57,939 bases of DNA from Rectinema subterraneum (lineage in GTDB: Bacteria; Spirochaetota; Spirochaetia; Treponematales; Rectinemataceae), in contig WESA01000010.1 in the NCBI GenBank assembly GCA_009768935.1, positions 1 to 57,939 on the forward strand, read 5' to 3'. Below are positions 49,892-57,939 of this stretch, in pieces. The notes below the pieces were generated by a model, which saw only the letters and a program-made list of their open reading frames with translations, was not told the origin of the DNA and did no database searches. Each line of letters starts with the position of its first letter. Position 1 is the stretch's first letter. A program made the translations under genes and the position numbers.

Positions 49892-52840
49892 TTAACCACG
49901 CTTATAGAAGGCGTCCTCGATGGCCTTCCTGTCCACCAGCGAAGTCGAATCGAACCTGATATCGGCTCCCACCAACTTCGTACCGATGCCGACCGAGAAA
50001 ATGCCCGCGGCCCGTATCGCGTCGATGCCTGCCTGGGCGTCCTCGAACGCGACGCAATCCTTGAGCCTTGCGCCGGCCATCTCGGCCGCCCTGATAAAAA
50101 TCTCGGGGTCGGGCTTGGGCATGCTGACAGCTGCTGCATCGACTATCCCGTCGAATGTGCCTTCGAGACCGAGCTGCTTGATTATTGCGGGAGCGTTGCG
50201 GCTGGCGGAGGCCAGGACAAGCATTCGACCATCGTTCTTGAGCGAGGCAAGAAGGTCCGCCATGCCCGGGAGGATATCGCTAGGACCCACATGCTCGACA
50301 AGTTCGCGGTAATAGCAGTTTTTGCGGTCCGCAAGCTCTGCGAGGCTTTCCGCATCGTACTCGGCAGCATGGTCGCCAAGGACAATGCAAAGAGACGCCA
50401 TCCGCGAAACACCCTTCACCAACTCTCCAGTTTCGGGTCTGAAGGGAATGCCAAGTTCGTCCGCCAGCCGCATCCATGCGCGGGTGTGGAGCACCGCCGT
50501 ATCGGCAATCACACCATCGAGGTCGAAAATCCATACGAGAGGCTTCGGGCGTTCGTCGATGCAAACAGGCGCGCCGCTTGCAAGATGATAGCGCTTGCCT
50601 TCATGCTCGATATCGATTTCAGTGCCCCATACTAGAGAATAGGTCGATGTTTCGGCCGTGTACTCGCAGGCGATCCTCGAGCCGCGCCAGCCAATCGAGA
50701 ACGCAAGCCGCTTCCATGCAGGCGGCAGCATCGGCCTGAAGGACAGGCAGTCCCTGCCTTCGCGCATGCCTGCAAATCCATATACGACCGATATCCAGCT
50801 TCCGGCCATGGCTGCTATATGCACGCCGTCGCGTGAATTTCCATGGACATCGTCCAGGTCCATGCGGGCCGTCTTTGCGAAGTATTCATACGCTTTTCCG
50901 GTTTCCCCGCATTCAGCGGCCGCGACGCTTTGGATGCAGTGGGACAGCGAGGAATCGCCTGTGGTCAAAGGTTCATAGAAGCGGAAATTCCGCATCTTTT
51001 CGGCCAGGGAGAAGCGCTCGTGCCTGAGGAACATGGCGAGCACGGTGTCGGGCTGTTTGAGCACCTGCCTCCGGTAGATCATGAGGGGGTGGTAATGGAG
51101 CAGGAGAGGAAATTGCTCGCGCGGCGTTTCAGCCAGATTCCAAGCGGGCCTGTCCATGAATTGGTCGTCCTGCGGAACGATGCCGGTTTCTTTGTCGAAG
51201 GGGAGGTACATCATGTCAGCGGCTTTGCGCCATTCGCCGATTTCCGAAGGAGAAAGCCCGATGCGCTCCGCGAGGGCGCTGAATTCTTCAGGATGTTGAT
51301 CCTGCAATTCGGTCGCCACTTTCCATGCATGCCGCAGGTTGAATTCGGCCATGAGGTTGGTATACGCGTTGTTGTCCACGAGGGCGGTGTACTCGTCAGG
51401 CCCTGTGACGCAGGGGATGCAGAATTTTTTCTCCTTGCGCGGATTGAAAAATCCGAGGCCCATCCACAGCCGCGCCGTTTCGAACAGGAGTTCAGCTCCT
51501 CCTTCCAAGAGGATGCCCCTCTCGCCTGTCGCTTCCACATAGCGCATGAGTGCGTAGGCAATATCCGCATCGATATGGAACTGGGCGGTACCTGCAGGAT
51601 AGTAGGCGCTCGTTTCTTCGCCGTCGATGGTTCTCCAGGGGAAGAGTACTCCCGGCAGAGACAGCTCGCGGGCGCGCTCTCGCGCCTTCCCGAGGATACC
51701 TATCCGGTAGCGCACGAGCGACCGGGCTATAGCAGGAGCTTCATAGTCAAAAAACGGCAGGGCATATATTTCGGTGTCCCAGAAATAATGGCCCTCGTAG
51801 CCTTCGCCGGAGAGACCTTTCGCGGCTATGCTTGTTCTGCCGTCCCGGCCTGCGGACTGCAGGAGGTGGAAGATATTGAAGCGCAGGCCTTCCTCCATTT
51901 TTGGGTCGCCCTGTATCTGTATGTCTGCCCCAGCCCAGAATGTACGCAGATAGTCAGCCTGCAGCGCGGCAATTTCGTCGTAGCCGCGATTTGCCGCATC
52001 TTCGGCCGCGGCGCGGGCCTCATCGGCAAGCCGCTTTATCGCATCCGCCGAGCCGTTGACCACCGCGACGAACTTGTCGAGGCGGAAGCGCTCACCACCT
52101 GCACAATCCGCACAATACGATGAAAAAAGTGTTTCCCCGCCCGCGGAATGCTCGGCCCGCAGAATGCTCGATCCAGAAAACGACACAACATGCCGCACCG
52201 CGACAGCCAGCCCCAGGCCGGAGCGCACGGTGGTGCCCGCAAGCAGAAGGGCTCCATCACGCGCTTCCACCTTGCACCATGAAATCGGATTTGCGTCGAT
52301 GTGCGAGCCAACCCTGGGGTCCCCTGCTTCTGCCGGCCGGTTCCTTACACTGCCATCCAGGAATGACACAAGCTTGATGGAACACGCGGCATCAGGACTT
52401 ACCTCGTACCGCATGGCTGCGATTTCCGCCTTCTCGAAGGACGCAAGCCTCTCGCTGTTCACGCGGATAAGCACTCCCGAAGGGCTTTCCCACTCGAGCC
52501 TGCGTACGAGCTTCCCCGCATCGAGATCAAGACAGCGCTCATAGGTTTTCAGCCCCGAAGAAAAATCCAGTGGCAAGCCATCGACTTCGAGCTCGATGGA
52601 AGCAGCATCAATCACGTTGAGGATGGTCTGGTGGTTCCTTGCATAGCCATACGCCCATTCGCCGTACTGAATGGGCTTTTTTTCAAAGAATCCGTTGATA
52701 AACGTCCCACGGTAGACAGAATGGCGCCGTTCTTCATCGGAACCGCGGATTCCGAAATGTCCGTTTCCCACCATGAAGAGTGACTCATACAGCGCAGCCC
52801 TGGCGGGGTCGAAGCTTGTCTGGGCAATACATCTAGCCAT
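49892..52840 (-). CDS. GH65 disaccharide phosphorylase fused to beta-phosphoglucomutase
   Basis: A 982-residue two-enzyme fusion. Residues about 1-755 are a GH65 phosphorylase (kojibiose, trehalose, nigerose or maltose type) with GHYFWDTEIYALPFF and TGPDEYTALVDNNAYTN, its Glu at about 482 being the general acid. Residues about 768-982 are a HAD beta-phosphoglucomutase with FDLDGVIADTA, KGVSR, SMPKPDPEIF and FEDAQAGIDAI. GH65 inverting phosphorolysis gives beta-glucose-1-phosphate, which is exactly the mutase substrate, so the fusion would yield glucose-6-phosphate directly. It starts 3 nt after the lacI-family stop and is followed by the GH63-like gene. Substrate specificity cannot be settled by eye. 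Confidence 0.92.
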   Translation of the reverse strand: MARCIAQTSFDPARAALYESLFMVGNGHFGIRGSDEERRHSVYRGTFINGFFEKKPIQYGEWAYGYARNHQTILNVIDAASIELEVDGLPLDFSSGLKTYERCLDLDAGKLVRRLEWESPSGVLIRVNSERLASFEKAEIAAMRYEVSPDAACSIKLVSFLDGSVRNRPAEAGDPRVGSHIDANPISWCKVEARDGALLLAGTTVRSGLGLAVAVRHVVSFSGSSILRAEHSAGGETLFSSYCADCAGGERFRLDKFVAVVNGSADAIKRLADEARAAAEDAANRGYDEIAALQADYLRTFWAGADIQIQGDPKMEEGLRFNIFHLLQSAGRDGRTSIAAKGLSGEGYEGHYFWDTEIYALPFFDYEAPAIARSLVRYRIGILGKARERARELSLPGVLFPWRTIDGEETSAYYPAGTAQFHIDADIAYALMRYVEATGERGILLEGGAELLFETARLWMGLGFFNPRKEKKFCIPCVTGPDEYTALVDNNAYTNLMAEFNLRHAWKVATELQDQHPEEFSALAERIGLSPSEIGEWRKAADMMYLPFDKETGIVPQDDQFMDRPAWNLAETPREQFPLLLHYHPLMIYRRQVLKQPDTVLAMFLRHERFSLAEKMRNFRFYEPLTTGDSSLSHCIQSVAAAECGETGKAYEYFAKTARMDLDDVHGNSRDGVHIAAMAGSWISVVYGFAGMREGRDCLSFRPMLPPAWKRLAFSIGWRGSRIACEYTAETSTYSLVWGTEIDIEHEGKRYHLASGAPVCIDERPKPLVWIFDLDGVIADTAVLHTRAWMRLADELGIPFRPETGELVKGVSRMASLCIVLGDHAAEYDAESLAELADRKNCYYRELVEHVGPSDILPGMADLLASLKNDGRMLVLASASRNAPAIIKQLGLEGTFDGIVDAAAVSMPKPDPEIFIRAAEMAGARLKDCVAFEDAQAGIDAIRAAGIFSVGIGTKLVGADIRFDSTSLVDRKAIEDAFYKRG

Positions 52841-52843
52841 GTG

Positions 52844-53872
52844 TCAGACCTTTCTGCAGGATTGCCTGATGGTGAGGTTTGTCGGCAGAAGCCGCAGTCC
52901 CCGATGGACCGGGGCACCCCGAATGAGGCGCAGAAGCGTTTCTGCCGCAGTTCTGCCTATGCCTTCCGCCGGCAGGGTTACAGTGGTCAGCGGCGGATTG
53001 GCGTAGAGCGACAGATAATCATCGTCGAAACCCACGACAGAAATATCGTCCGGAATGGCGAGGCCCGCGTCTTCCACCGCCCGCATGATGCCGTACGCGA
53101 CCACATCGTTTGTGCCGAAAATCGCGGTGAGCGGCTGTTTCGAGGAAAGGAGGTCCCGGGCAGCTTCGTATCCCGATTCCTCGGTGAAATTGGCAAAACG
53201 TATGTTGGAATCGCACATCTCCACGCCATTGCGGCGCATTTCCCCGCAGAAACCCGCCAGCCTTGCCCTGACCGCAAAAAAGGTCTCCGGAGCATGCGCG
53301 ATGACACCGATATTGCGATGGCCGAGCGACAGCAGGTAGCGGGCAACGCCAGCCGCGGCCTCGCTGTTGTCGATATCGATCTGGATGAGTCCTTTGTCGG
53401 GTAGCGCTCCAATGATCACGAAAGGAAGATTCGAGGCTTCTAGTTCCGCGATGCCCGGATCATCGGCATGGGTGTTGAGGAGAATTGCGCCATCGAAGCT
53501 GCCTTTTCTTGCTGTTTCGAGATAATCATGGCGCGACACCCGGAAATGCAGAACCCGCAGGTCATAGCGTTCCTTGTGGATCGGCCGGCTCATGCCCTCG
53601 ATGAGCCGCATGATATAGGCATCCGAAAATGCCGACTCTGAGTGGCAGACTATGAGGCAGATCGAGCCATCGCGGCTTGTGGCAGTCTCGACCGCCGACA
53701 TGTCCGGCATATAGCCGAATTCCTTTGCTGCCACGATGACGCGCTGGCGTGTCTCTTCGCTTATGCTCTTGCCCCTCGTATTGTTCAGCACAAAGGAAAC
53801 CGTTGTCCGGGAAACGCCGGCAATTCTTGCTATTTCTTCCTGAGATATGGATTTGCGCTTTCTGTTGCCCAT
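52844..53872 (-). CDS. LacI-family transcriptional repressor
   Basis: Sugar-responsive repressor (342 aa). The N-terminal helix-turn-helix (ISQEEIARIAGVSRTTVSFVLN) and hinge (EETRQRVIVAAKEFGYMPD) are followed by a periplasmic-binding-protein-like effector domain with IFGTNDVVAYGIMRAVEDAG and VVGFDDDYLS. It lies inside the operon, between the second permease (22 nt) and the GH65 fusion (3 nt), so it should be autoregulated. A plausible operator overlaps the start region of the operon promoter (57114-57130). The start is the ATG at 53872 with AAAGGA upstream; a longer frame from 54019 would overlap the permease gene. Confidence 0.93.
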   Translation of the reverse strand: MGNRKRKSISQEEIARIAGVSRTTVSFVLNNTRGKSISEETRQRVIVAAKEFGYMPDMSAVETATSRDGSICLIVCHSESAFSDAYIMRLIEGMSRPIHKERYDLRVLHFRVSRHDYLETARKGSFDGAILLNTHADDPGIAELEASNLPFVIIGALPDKGLIQIDIDNSEAAAGVARYLLSLGHRNIGVIAHAPETFFAVRARLAGFCGEMRRNGVEMCDSNIRFANFTEESGYEAARDLLSSKQPLTAIFGTNDVVAYGIMRAVEDAGLAIPDDISVVGFDDDYLSLYANPPLTTVTLPAEGIGRTAAETLLRLIRGAPVHRGLRLLPTNLTIRQSCRKV

Positions 53873-53894
53873 TTGCTGGCTCGTCCTTTCCGTG

Positions 53895-54752
53895 TTAGCC
53901 TTTGACCGATCCTGCGAGTATTCCTCGTACAAAATATTTCTGGAGGGTAAAGAAAACAAGCATCGGCAAAAGCATTGAGATGAAAGCTGCCGCGGTAAGG
54001 TATTCCCACCCTCCACCATATGAATTTACCATATTGCTCATGGTCACTGTCATTGGCGCAACCGCCTGTGTTCCACCTAGATAGATGAGTGCGATCAGAA
54101 GATCGTTCCATACCCACATGAACTGGAATATGGCAAGCGAGGCGATTGCAGGTACTGACATGGGGATGATGAGCCTGAAGAAAATCTGCGGATGTGTCGC
54201 ACCGTCAAGATATGCTGATTCCAGCACGGAGCCGGGCAGGTCCTGCATGAAGTTGCGCAGCAGATAAATGGCAAAGGGCAAACCATAGCCCGTATGAGCC
54301 AGCCATATTGCGACAAAGCTCCCGGTCATGCCGAGCGCATTGAACAGCTTGAGTACCGGAATAAGGGTCAGCTGGAGCGGCACGACCAGAAGGCCGATGA
54401 TCACCAGGAAAATCGTCTCCTTGAATGGAAAGCGCATCCAGGCGAAGGCATAGGCCGCGAACGCCGCGATCAAAATGGGCATGACCGTGGAGGGAATGGC
54501 AATGATAAGGCTGTTGATGAACGAAATGCCCATATGTCCTCGTGTCAGCACATATGCGTAGTTCGACAACGTGAACTTGAAAGGCGGCAGCAATGCCGTC
54601 CACCATCCCGTGGTCGAAATGAGATTGCGCGGTCTGAATGACGAAACCAGAAGCCCCAGCGAGGGAACAAGCCATCCAGCACAGATGACAATCAGGATAA
54701 GGTGCAGAATGAAGCGGGACAATGGACGCTTGGAGGAAGTATGTTTATGCAT
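53895..54752 (-). CDS. Sugar ABC transporter permease (MalG/CUT1 type)
   Basis: Inner membrane permease (285 aa) with six hydrophobic segments and the EAA-type cytoplasmic loop ESAYLDGATHPQIFFRLIIP that contacts the ATPase. It overlaps the first permease gene by 8 nt. No ATPase gene is in the operon, so the importer probably uses a shared MsmK/MalK-like ATPase encoded elsewhere, as is usual for CUT1 systems in many bacteria. Confidence 0.93.
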   Translation of the reverse strand: MHKHTSSKRPLSRFILHLILIVICAGWLVPSLGLLVSSFRPRNLISTTGWWTALLPPFKFTLSNYAYVLTRGHMGISFINSLIIAIPSTVMPILIAAFAAYAFAWMRFPFKETIFLVIIGLLVVPLQLTLIPVLKLFNALGMTGSFVAIWLAHTGYGLPFAIYLLRNFMQDLPGSVLESAYLDGATHPQIFFRLIIPMSVPAIASLAIFQFMWVWNDLLIALIYLGGTQAVAPMTVTMSNMVNSYGGGWEYLTAAAFISMLLPMLVFFTLQKYFVRGILAGSVKG

Positions 54753-55725
54753 TGGCTCCTCCCTGCCTGAAACGCTTGATATTCATGATCATGACGGGGA
54801 TTATCGCTACAAGCAGAATGACGGCGATAGCGCTTGCTCTTCCATAGTTGTGGTAGTTGAACATTTCCTTGTACATGCGGTTTGCGATGACTTCCGTGTT
54901 GAGATTGCCATTGGTCATCACATAGACAATGTCGAATATCTTCAGCACGTCGATGATGAGGGTGGTTGCGACAACAGTAATGGTGGGCGCAAGGAGCGGC
55001 ATCGTGACGAACCGGAATATCTGGAATTCATTGGCTCCGTCGATCCTGGCGGCTTCCAGCACATCCGTCGGAATGCCCTTGATGCCCGCCGACAGAATGA
55101 CCATGGCAAAACCTGTCCACATCCATATGCCGACAACAATGAGGGCAATATTGTTGGTGGCTGTATTGAAAAGCCAGGCCTGCGGCTGGTAACCCGGGAT
55201 GACCGCAGAGAGGACGGCGTTGACCGTTCCAATCTGCGGCGCTCCGGCAGGCTGGAAATCATACATGAATTTCCAGATGATGCCCGCCGCGACAAAGGAA
55301 ATTGCCATCGGCAGGAACACGATCGATTTCGCGACCGCTTCATATTTGACCCTGTCGGCGAGCAGCGCGATGAGCAGTCCAAAGGTCAGTGTCACCAGCG
55401 TGAACAGCACGAGCCACAACAGGTTGTTGCGCAGCACGAGGAGCATGTTCCGGTCCGTGAAGACATATTTGTAGTTCGCAAGCCCCACATAGCCCCTCGA
55501 TGCCGCATCCTTCAGGCTCAGGATGATTGTCGTGATGATCGGGTAGACGAGGAATACCACCAGCAGGACAACCGCAGGCGCAATCCAGAAAATCGCCCGC
55601 ACAGACGAGCTTCTTTTGTGCGCAGCACTGCCCAGCAGCCGCTCGGAGAGGGTTATGTAGCCGACAAGCAGAAGCGGTACGCCTAGAACCGCCATAGCGA
55701 GCATCAGAATCGTCTGTGAATTCAT
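54745..55725 (-). CDS. Sugar ABC transporter permease (MalF/CUT1 type)
   Basis: Inner membrane permease (326 aa) with an extra N-terminal hydrophobic segment before the basic HKRSSS stretch, then six core segments and the EAA loop LEAARIDGANEFQIFRFVTMP. The start is the ATG at 55725 with GGGAGGG just upstream. It follows the binding-protein gene by 84 nt with a strong hairpin between. Confidence 0.93.
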   Translation of the reverse strand: MNSQTILMLAMAVLGVPLLLVGYITLSERLLGSAAHKRSSSVRAIFWIAPAVVLLVVFLVYPIITTIILSLKDAASRGYVGLANYKYVFTDRNMLLVLRNNLLWLVLFTLVTLTFGLLIALLADRVKYEAVAKSIVFLPMAISFVAAGIIWKFMYDFQPAGAPQIGTVNAVLSAVIPGYQPQAWLFNTATNNIALIVVGIWMWTGFAMVILSAGIKGIPTDVLEAARIDGANEFQIFRFVTMPLLAPTITVVATTLIIDVLKIFDIVYVMTNGNLNTEVIANRMYKEMFNYHNYGRASAIAVILLVAIIPVMIMNIKRFRQGGANA

Positions 55726-55750
55726 GTTCCCTCCCTGGGCAATATTGAAA

Positions 55751-55784
55751 CGTTCTCCTGCGGGCAAGGCCGCGCAGGAGAACG
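55751..55784 (-). terminator. perfect stem-loop between the sugar-binding protein and permease genes
   Basis: CGTTCTCCTGCG (55751-55762) and CGCAGGAGAACG (55773-55784) form a perfect 12-bp stem with a 10-nt loop, 26 nt after the binding-protein stop. No T-run follows, so mRNA stabilisation or partial termination is likely, as between malE and malF. Confidence 0.65.
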
Positions 55785-55809
55785 CAATTACGGAATCAAA
55801 AGGCCGGGA

Positions 55810-57087
55810 TCAGTTCTTGTATGCATCTTTGCGGACTTTCTCGAGGTTCGCAAGGATGGAGTCCAGGTCGGAAGGCTTGTTCACATAACTCACGACTGCT
55901 GACCAGAATGCATTGTTCATTTCTGGCTTCATCATGTCGGAAGCATCGAATACCACAATTTCGGTATCGTTGAGCAAGGAAGCCGCTCTTTTGGTGAGCG
56001 CATCGGGGTAGAATGTGAGGGCTACATTCCTGTTGGTGCCGAGGCCGCCCGTGCCCGCCGCCCAGAATGCCTGGGCTTCCGCGCTGGCGATGTAGTTCAT
56101 GAACTCTTTCACTTCAGGCGTGGACCTGAATGCCACGAAGAGGTCCGCAGCCACCTCCATCGCCTTCGAGTACTTGGTATTTATGGAAGGGAATCCTACA
56201 AAGTTGAAATCGGTGACCGGTTTGGCGTTCGGGAACTGGTTCATGATAAAGCTCTGGATGAAGCTTGCCTGCATATGGAAATAGGCTTGCGGGGGTTCCT
56301 GGAAGAGCGGCGCGGCGGCGTTGCCGAAATTGGTCGAGTTGATATAGGCTGCTCCGCCATAGGCCATCTTGGGATCGGCCACAATCTGTCCGAAGGTCTG
56401 CCAGGCTTTTTTCATCTCGGGGCTGGTCCAGGAAACCTTGCCCTCATACCAGTCCTTGTACATCTGAGGCCCGTTCTGCCTGAGGAATATGTTCTCGATC
56501 CAGTCGGTCCCTACCCAGCCGGAAGCCGAGCCGCTTTCGATACCAACCGCCCATGGTGTCTTGCCCATGGCCTGGATTTTTGCGCTTGCGGCCAGCATGT
56601 CATCCCATGTCCAGCCGTTCTTCGGCTCTTCGAGTCCGGCAGCCTTCATCGCTTTCGGGTTGTACCAGACGAGCCCTTTGACGGCGGCTTTCATAAAAAT
56701 GCCGTAGAGCTTGCCATTGACGCTGCCCAGATCCTTCCAGCCCTGCGCATAGTTCTTTGAAAACGCGTTCATGTCCAGGATTTTGGAAAGGTCGGCAAGC
56801 TTGCCCTTGTTCGCGAGCTCAATCATCTTCCCTGGCCCGGTGAGACCAGCCACATCAGGCGGGTTTCCGGCTTCGACACGCGTAGTAATGACCGCGTCGA
56901 GATCGCGCGTCCCTTCGAAATCGACCTGGATGCCAGTTTTGTCGGTAAAGGCCTTGCACATGGCATTGAAGACGTCCAGTTCCTGTCCGCCCCAGACGCC
57001 GAGTACCGTGATTTTCTTTGCGGGCGCTGCGAAGAGCATCGCGCCGCAAAGCATCAATACAGCGACAATAGCCAGGTTTTTTTTCAT
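55810..57087 (-). CDS. Sugar ABC transporter substrate-binding protein (CUT1 family)
   Basis: Periplasmic binding protein (425 aa), first gene of the alpha-glucoside operon. A signal peptide (MKKNLAIVAVLMLCGAMLFAAPA) is cleaved probably after FAA; a Cys lies inside the hydrophobic core but not in a good lipobox. The mature part has the family features KITVLGVWGGQELDVFNAMCKAF, YGIFMKAAVKGLVWYNPKAMKAAG and many Trp residues expected for sugar binding. ATG is preceded by GAAGGAGG. Neighbouring GH65 and GH63 genes point to an alpha-linked disaccharide or glucoside as ligand. Confidence 0.92.
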   Translation of the reverse strand: MKKNLAIVAVLMLCGAMLFAAPAKKITVLGVWGGQELDVFNAMCKAFTDKTGIQVDFEGTRDLDAVITTRVEAGNPPDVAGLTGPGKMIELANKGKLADLSKILDMNAFSKNYAQGWKDLGSVNGKLYGIFMKAAVKGLVWYNPKAMKAAGLEEPKNGWTWDDMLAASAKIQAMGKTPWAVGIESGSASGWVGTDWIENIFLRQNGPQMYKDWYEGKVSWTSPEMKKAWQTFGQIVADPKMAYGGAAYINSTNFGNAAAPLFQEPPQAYFHMQASFIQSFIMNQFPNAKPVTDFNFVGFPSINTKYSKAMEVAADLFVAFRSTPEVKEFMNYIASAEAQAFWAAGTGGLGTNRNVALTFYPDALTKRAASLLNDTEIVVFDASDMMKPEMNNAFWSAVVSYVNKPSDLDSILANLEKVRKDAYKN

Positions 57088-57113
57088 TGAAAAACCTCCT
57101 TCGAGAATTGAAT

Positions 57114-57130
57114 AGCGTTACTAACACGCT
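57114..57130. promoter_or_regulatory. candidate LacI-family operator
   Basis: AGCGTTACTAACACGCT has perfect outer arms AGCGT/ACGCT and an inner GTTACTAAC palindrome. It lies 9-25 nt downstream of the -10 hexamer, over the expected start point, where a repressor would block transcription. Confidence 0.5.
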
Positions 57131-57138
57131 TTAGTTAC

Positions 57139-57167
57139 ATCATAAACCCACTTTTCAATTCTGGCAA
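57139..57167 (-). promoter_or_regulatory. alpha-glucoside operon promoter
   Basis: On the minus strand TTGCCA (57167-57162; five of six), a 17-bp spacer and TATGAT (57144-57139; five of six) lie 51 nt before the binding-protein ATG. Confidence 0.65.
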
Positions 57168-57271
57168 GTTATTTTTGAAGGAGGCACAAGGCGTTTATAG
57201 TGTCACGAACCCTGCATATGAATTTGAAGTGAAGGCCTCTTTCCTTGCGTCTATAAAGAGAGGAGGTCTTC

Positions 57272-57939
57272 ATGCATCATTTTCATTTTTGCCCAAACCC
57301 GGCTTGTGCGTATCACCAGCACGCACCGAAAGAACGCTGGTTCGTCGCCGCAGGGTTCTATGTAACCAAAACCTTCGGCAAGGTCCACCGCTTCCGCTGC
57401 AGCTTCTGCGGCAAGTACTTCTCTACCCAGACCTTCAGCCTCGATTACTTCGCCAAGCGCAAACTCGCCTATCCCCAGATCGAAACCCTGCTCAGCTCTT
57501 CCATGAGCATTCGCGCACTCTCACGATTCTTCTCTGCTTCGTGCGGCACCATCCAGAACCGTATCGACCGACTCGCCCGTCAAGCCATCGCACTCCAGAG
57601 CCTGCTCCGTCCCCATGCCAATCCCCACGAATCCGTCTGCATCGATGGCTTTGTCTCCTTCGATGTCTCTCAGTACTTCCCCAACAACATCACCCTCGCC
57701 GTCACCGCCGATTCTCAATTCTTCCTTGCCGCGACCCATGCCACCCTGCGCCGTTCCGGCAACACCACCAAGGCTCAAAAGCATAGAATGTCCCTGCTCT
57801 ATCGTGCGTGTACCTTTGAGCCTCGAAGCATCGAACGCTCATTCCGGGAGCTCCTCGATCGCCTTGCCCAGGAACGCATGCCCCAGCTTTGGCAGCCTCT
57901 CATCCTCATCACCGACGAAAAAAAGGAATATCGCAGAGC
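57272..57939 (+). CDS. IS1-like DDE transposase, N-terminal part (cut by window end)
   Basis: The frame runs from the ATG at 57272, preceded by AGAGGAGG, to the window end (222 residues). A zinc ribbon is formed by C7, C12, C43 and C46, as in InsA-type IS1 proteins. A helix-turn-helix (MSIRALSRFFSASCGTIQNRI) follows. Asp125 (VCIDGF) and Asp215 (ITDEK) are candidate catalytic residues. From QYFP (residue 134) it aligns with the window-start fragment, so a full protein would be about 375 residues. The CCTCTTT at 57236-57242 can pair with AAAGAG-AGG at the ribosome site, which may limit translation, as often in insertion sequences. The element's end is not recognised. Confidence 0.65.
   Translation, partial: MHHFHFCPNPACAYHQHAPKERWFVAAGFYVTKTFGKVHRFRCSFCGKYFSTQTFSLDYFAKRKLAYPQIETLLSSSMSIRALSRFFSASCGTIQNRIDRLARQAIALQSLLRPHANPHESVCIDGFVSFDVSQYFPNNITLAVTADSQFFLAATHATLRRSGNTTKAQKHRMSLLYRACTFEPRSIERSFRELLDRLAQERMPQLWQPLILITDEKKEYRR

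Noticed and set aside
50843..52123. 426-codon plus-strand frame
   Set aside because: Antisense to the GH65 fusion gene, with no coherent motifs.
1..57939. Composite transposon bounded by the two transposase genes
   Set aside because: The two copies are strongly diverged and the region between is dominated by core genes such as ffh, lysS, adk and dnaE.

Overview
The window is a densely packed, moderately GC-rich bacterial chromosome segment that best fits an anaerobic, sugar- and peptide-using spirochaete (Spirochaetota, Treponema/Spirochaeta/Rectinema-like). This assignment is inference. It rests on a class I lysyl-tRNA synthetase, a lipoprotein with a spirochaete-style lipobox, a BMP/TmpC-type nucleoside-binding protein and an NAD-linked multimeric [FeFe] hydrogenase. 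I saw no rRNA, tRNA, prophage or CRISPR array.

Layout. 1-729: 3' part of an IS1-like transposase. 800-5054 (minus): envelope and secretion operon lepB, ftsI-like PBP, HD hydrolase, ffh. 5144-12527 (plus): M23/LysM peptidase, sigma-70 factor, divergent polysaccharide deacetylase, tsaD, M29 aminopeptidase, class I lysS, ending at a strong hairpin. 12658-14945 (minus): ndk-pepF. 15072-17164 (plus): DUF6765-like protein plus a lipoprotein. 17141-20370 (minus): NadD-like protein, adk and an alpha/beta-hydrolase-fold protein that has lost its catalytic Ser and His. 20371-20756: AT-rich regulatory region. 20757-26249 (plus): [FeFe] hydrogenase operon whose diaphorase subunit is fused to a GltD/NfnB-like flavoprotein. 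26350-27036 (plus): HAD phosphatase. 27101-31362 (minus): dnaE and a metallo-beta-lactamase. 31460-36968 (plus): molybdenum hydroxylase (xanthine dehydrogenase family) operon with XdhC and a MocA-like cofactor enzyme. 37030-38355 (plus): M20 peptidase. 38456-43025 (minus): branched-chain amino acid ABC importer. 43150-47999 (minus): BMP-type nucleoside ABC importer. 48160-57087 (minus): alpha-glucoside operon with solute-binding protein, two permeases, LacI repressor, a GH65 phosphorylase/beta-phosphoglucomutase fusion and a GH63-like glycosidase. 57272-end: 5' part of a second, diverged copy of the window-start transposase family.

How the parts work together. The three importers would bring in amino acids, nucleosides and alpha-glucosides. 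The GH65-PGM fusion would convert a disaccharide and phosphate to glucose and glucose-6-phosphate. The hydrogenase would dispose of fermentation electrons as H2, and the molybdenum hydroxylase may oxidise purines or another N-heterocycle. Genes are tightly coupled, with many 4-nt ATGA overlaps and some 8-nt overlaps. In all three importer operons the binding-protein gene is followed by a strong stem-loop before the next gene. Several genes without a Shine-Dalgarno sequence (lysS, adk, the HAD gene, dnaE) have a -10-like hexamer only 6-8 nt before the start codon, which suggests leaderless mRNAs.

The most unusual items are the HydB-GltD fusion, a REP-like palindrome absorbed in frame into the molybdenum hydroxylase gene, the catalytically dead hydrolase beside adk, and the self-contained phosphorolytic sugar operon.
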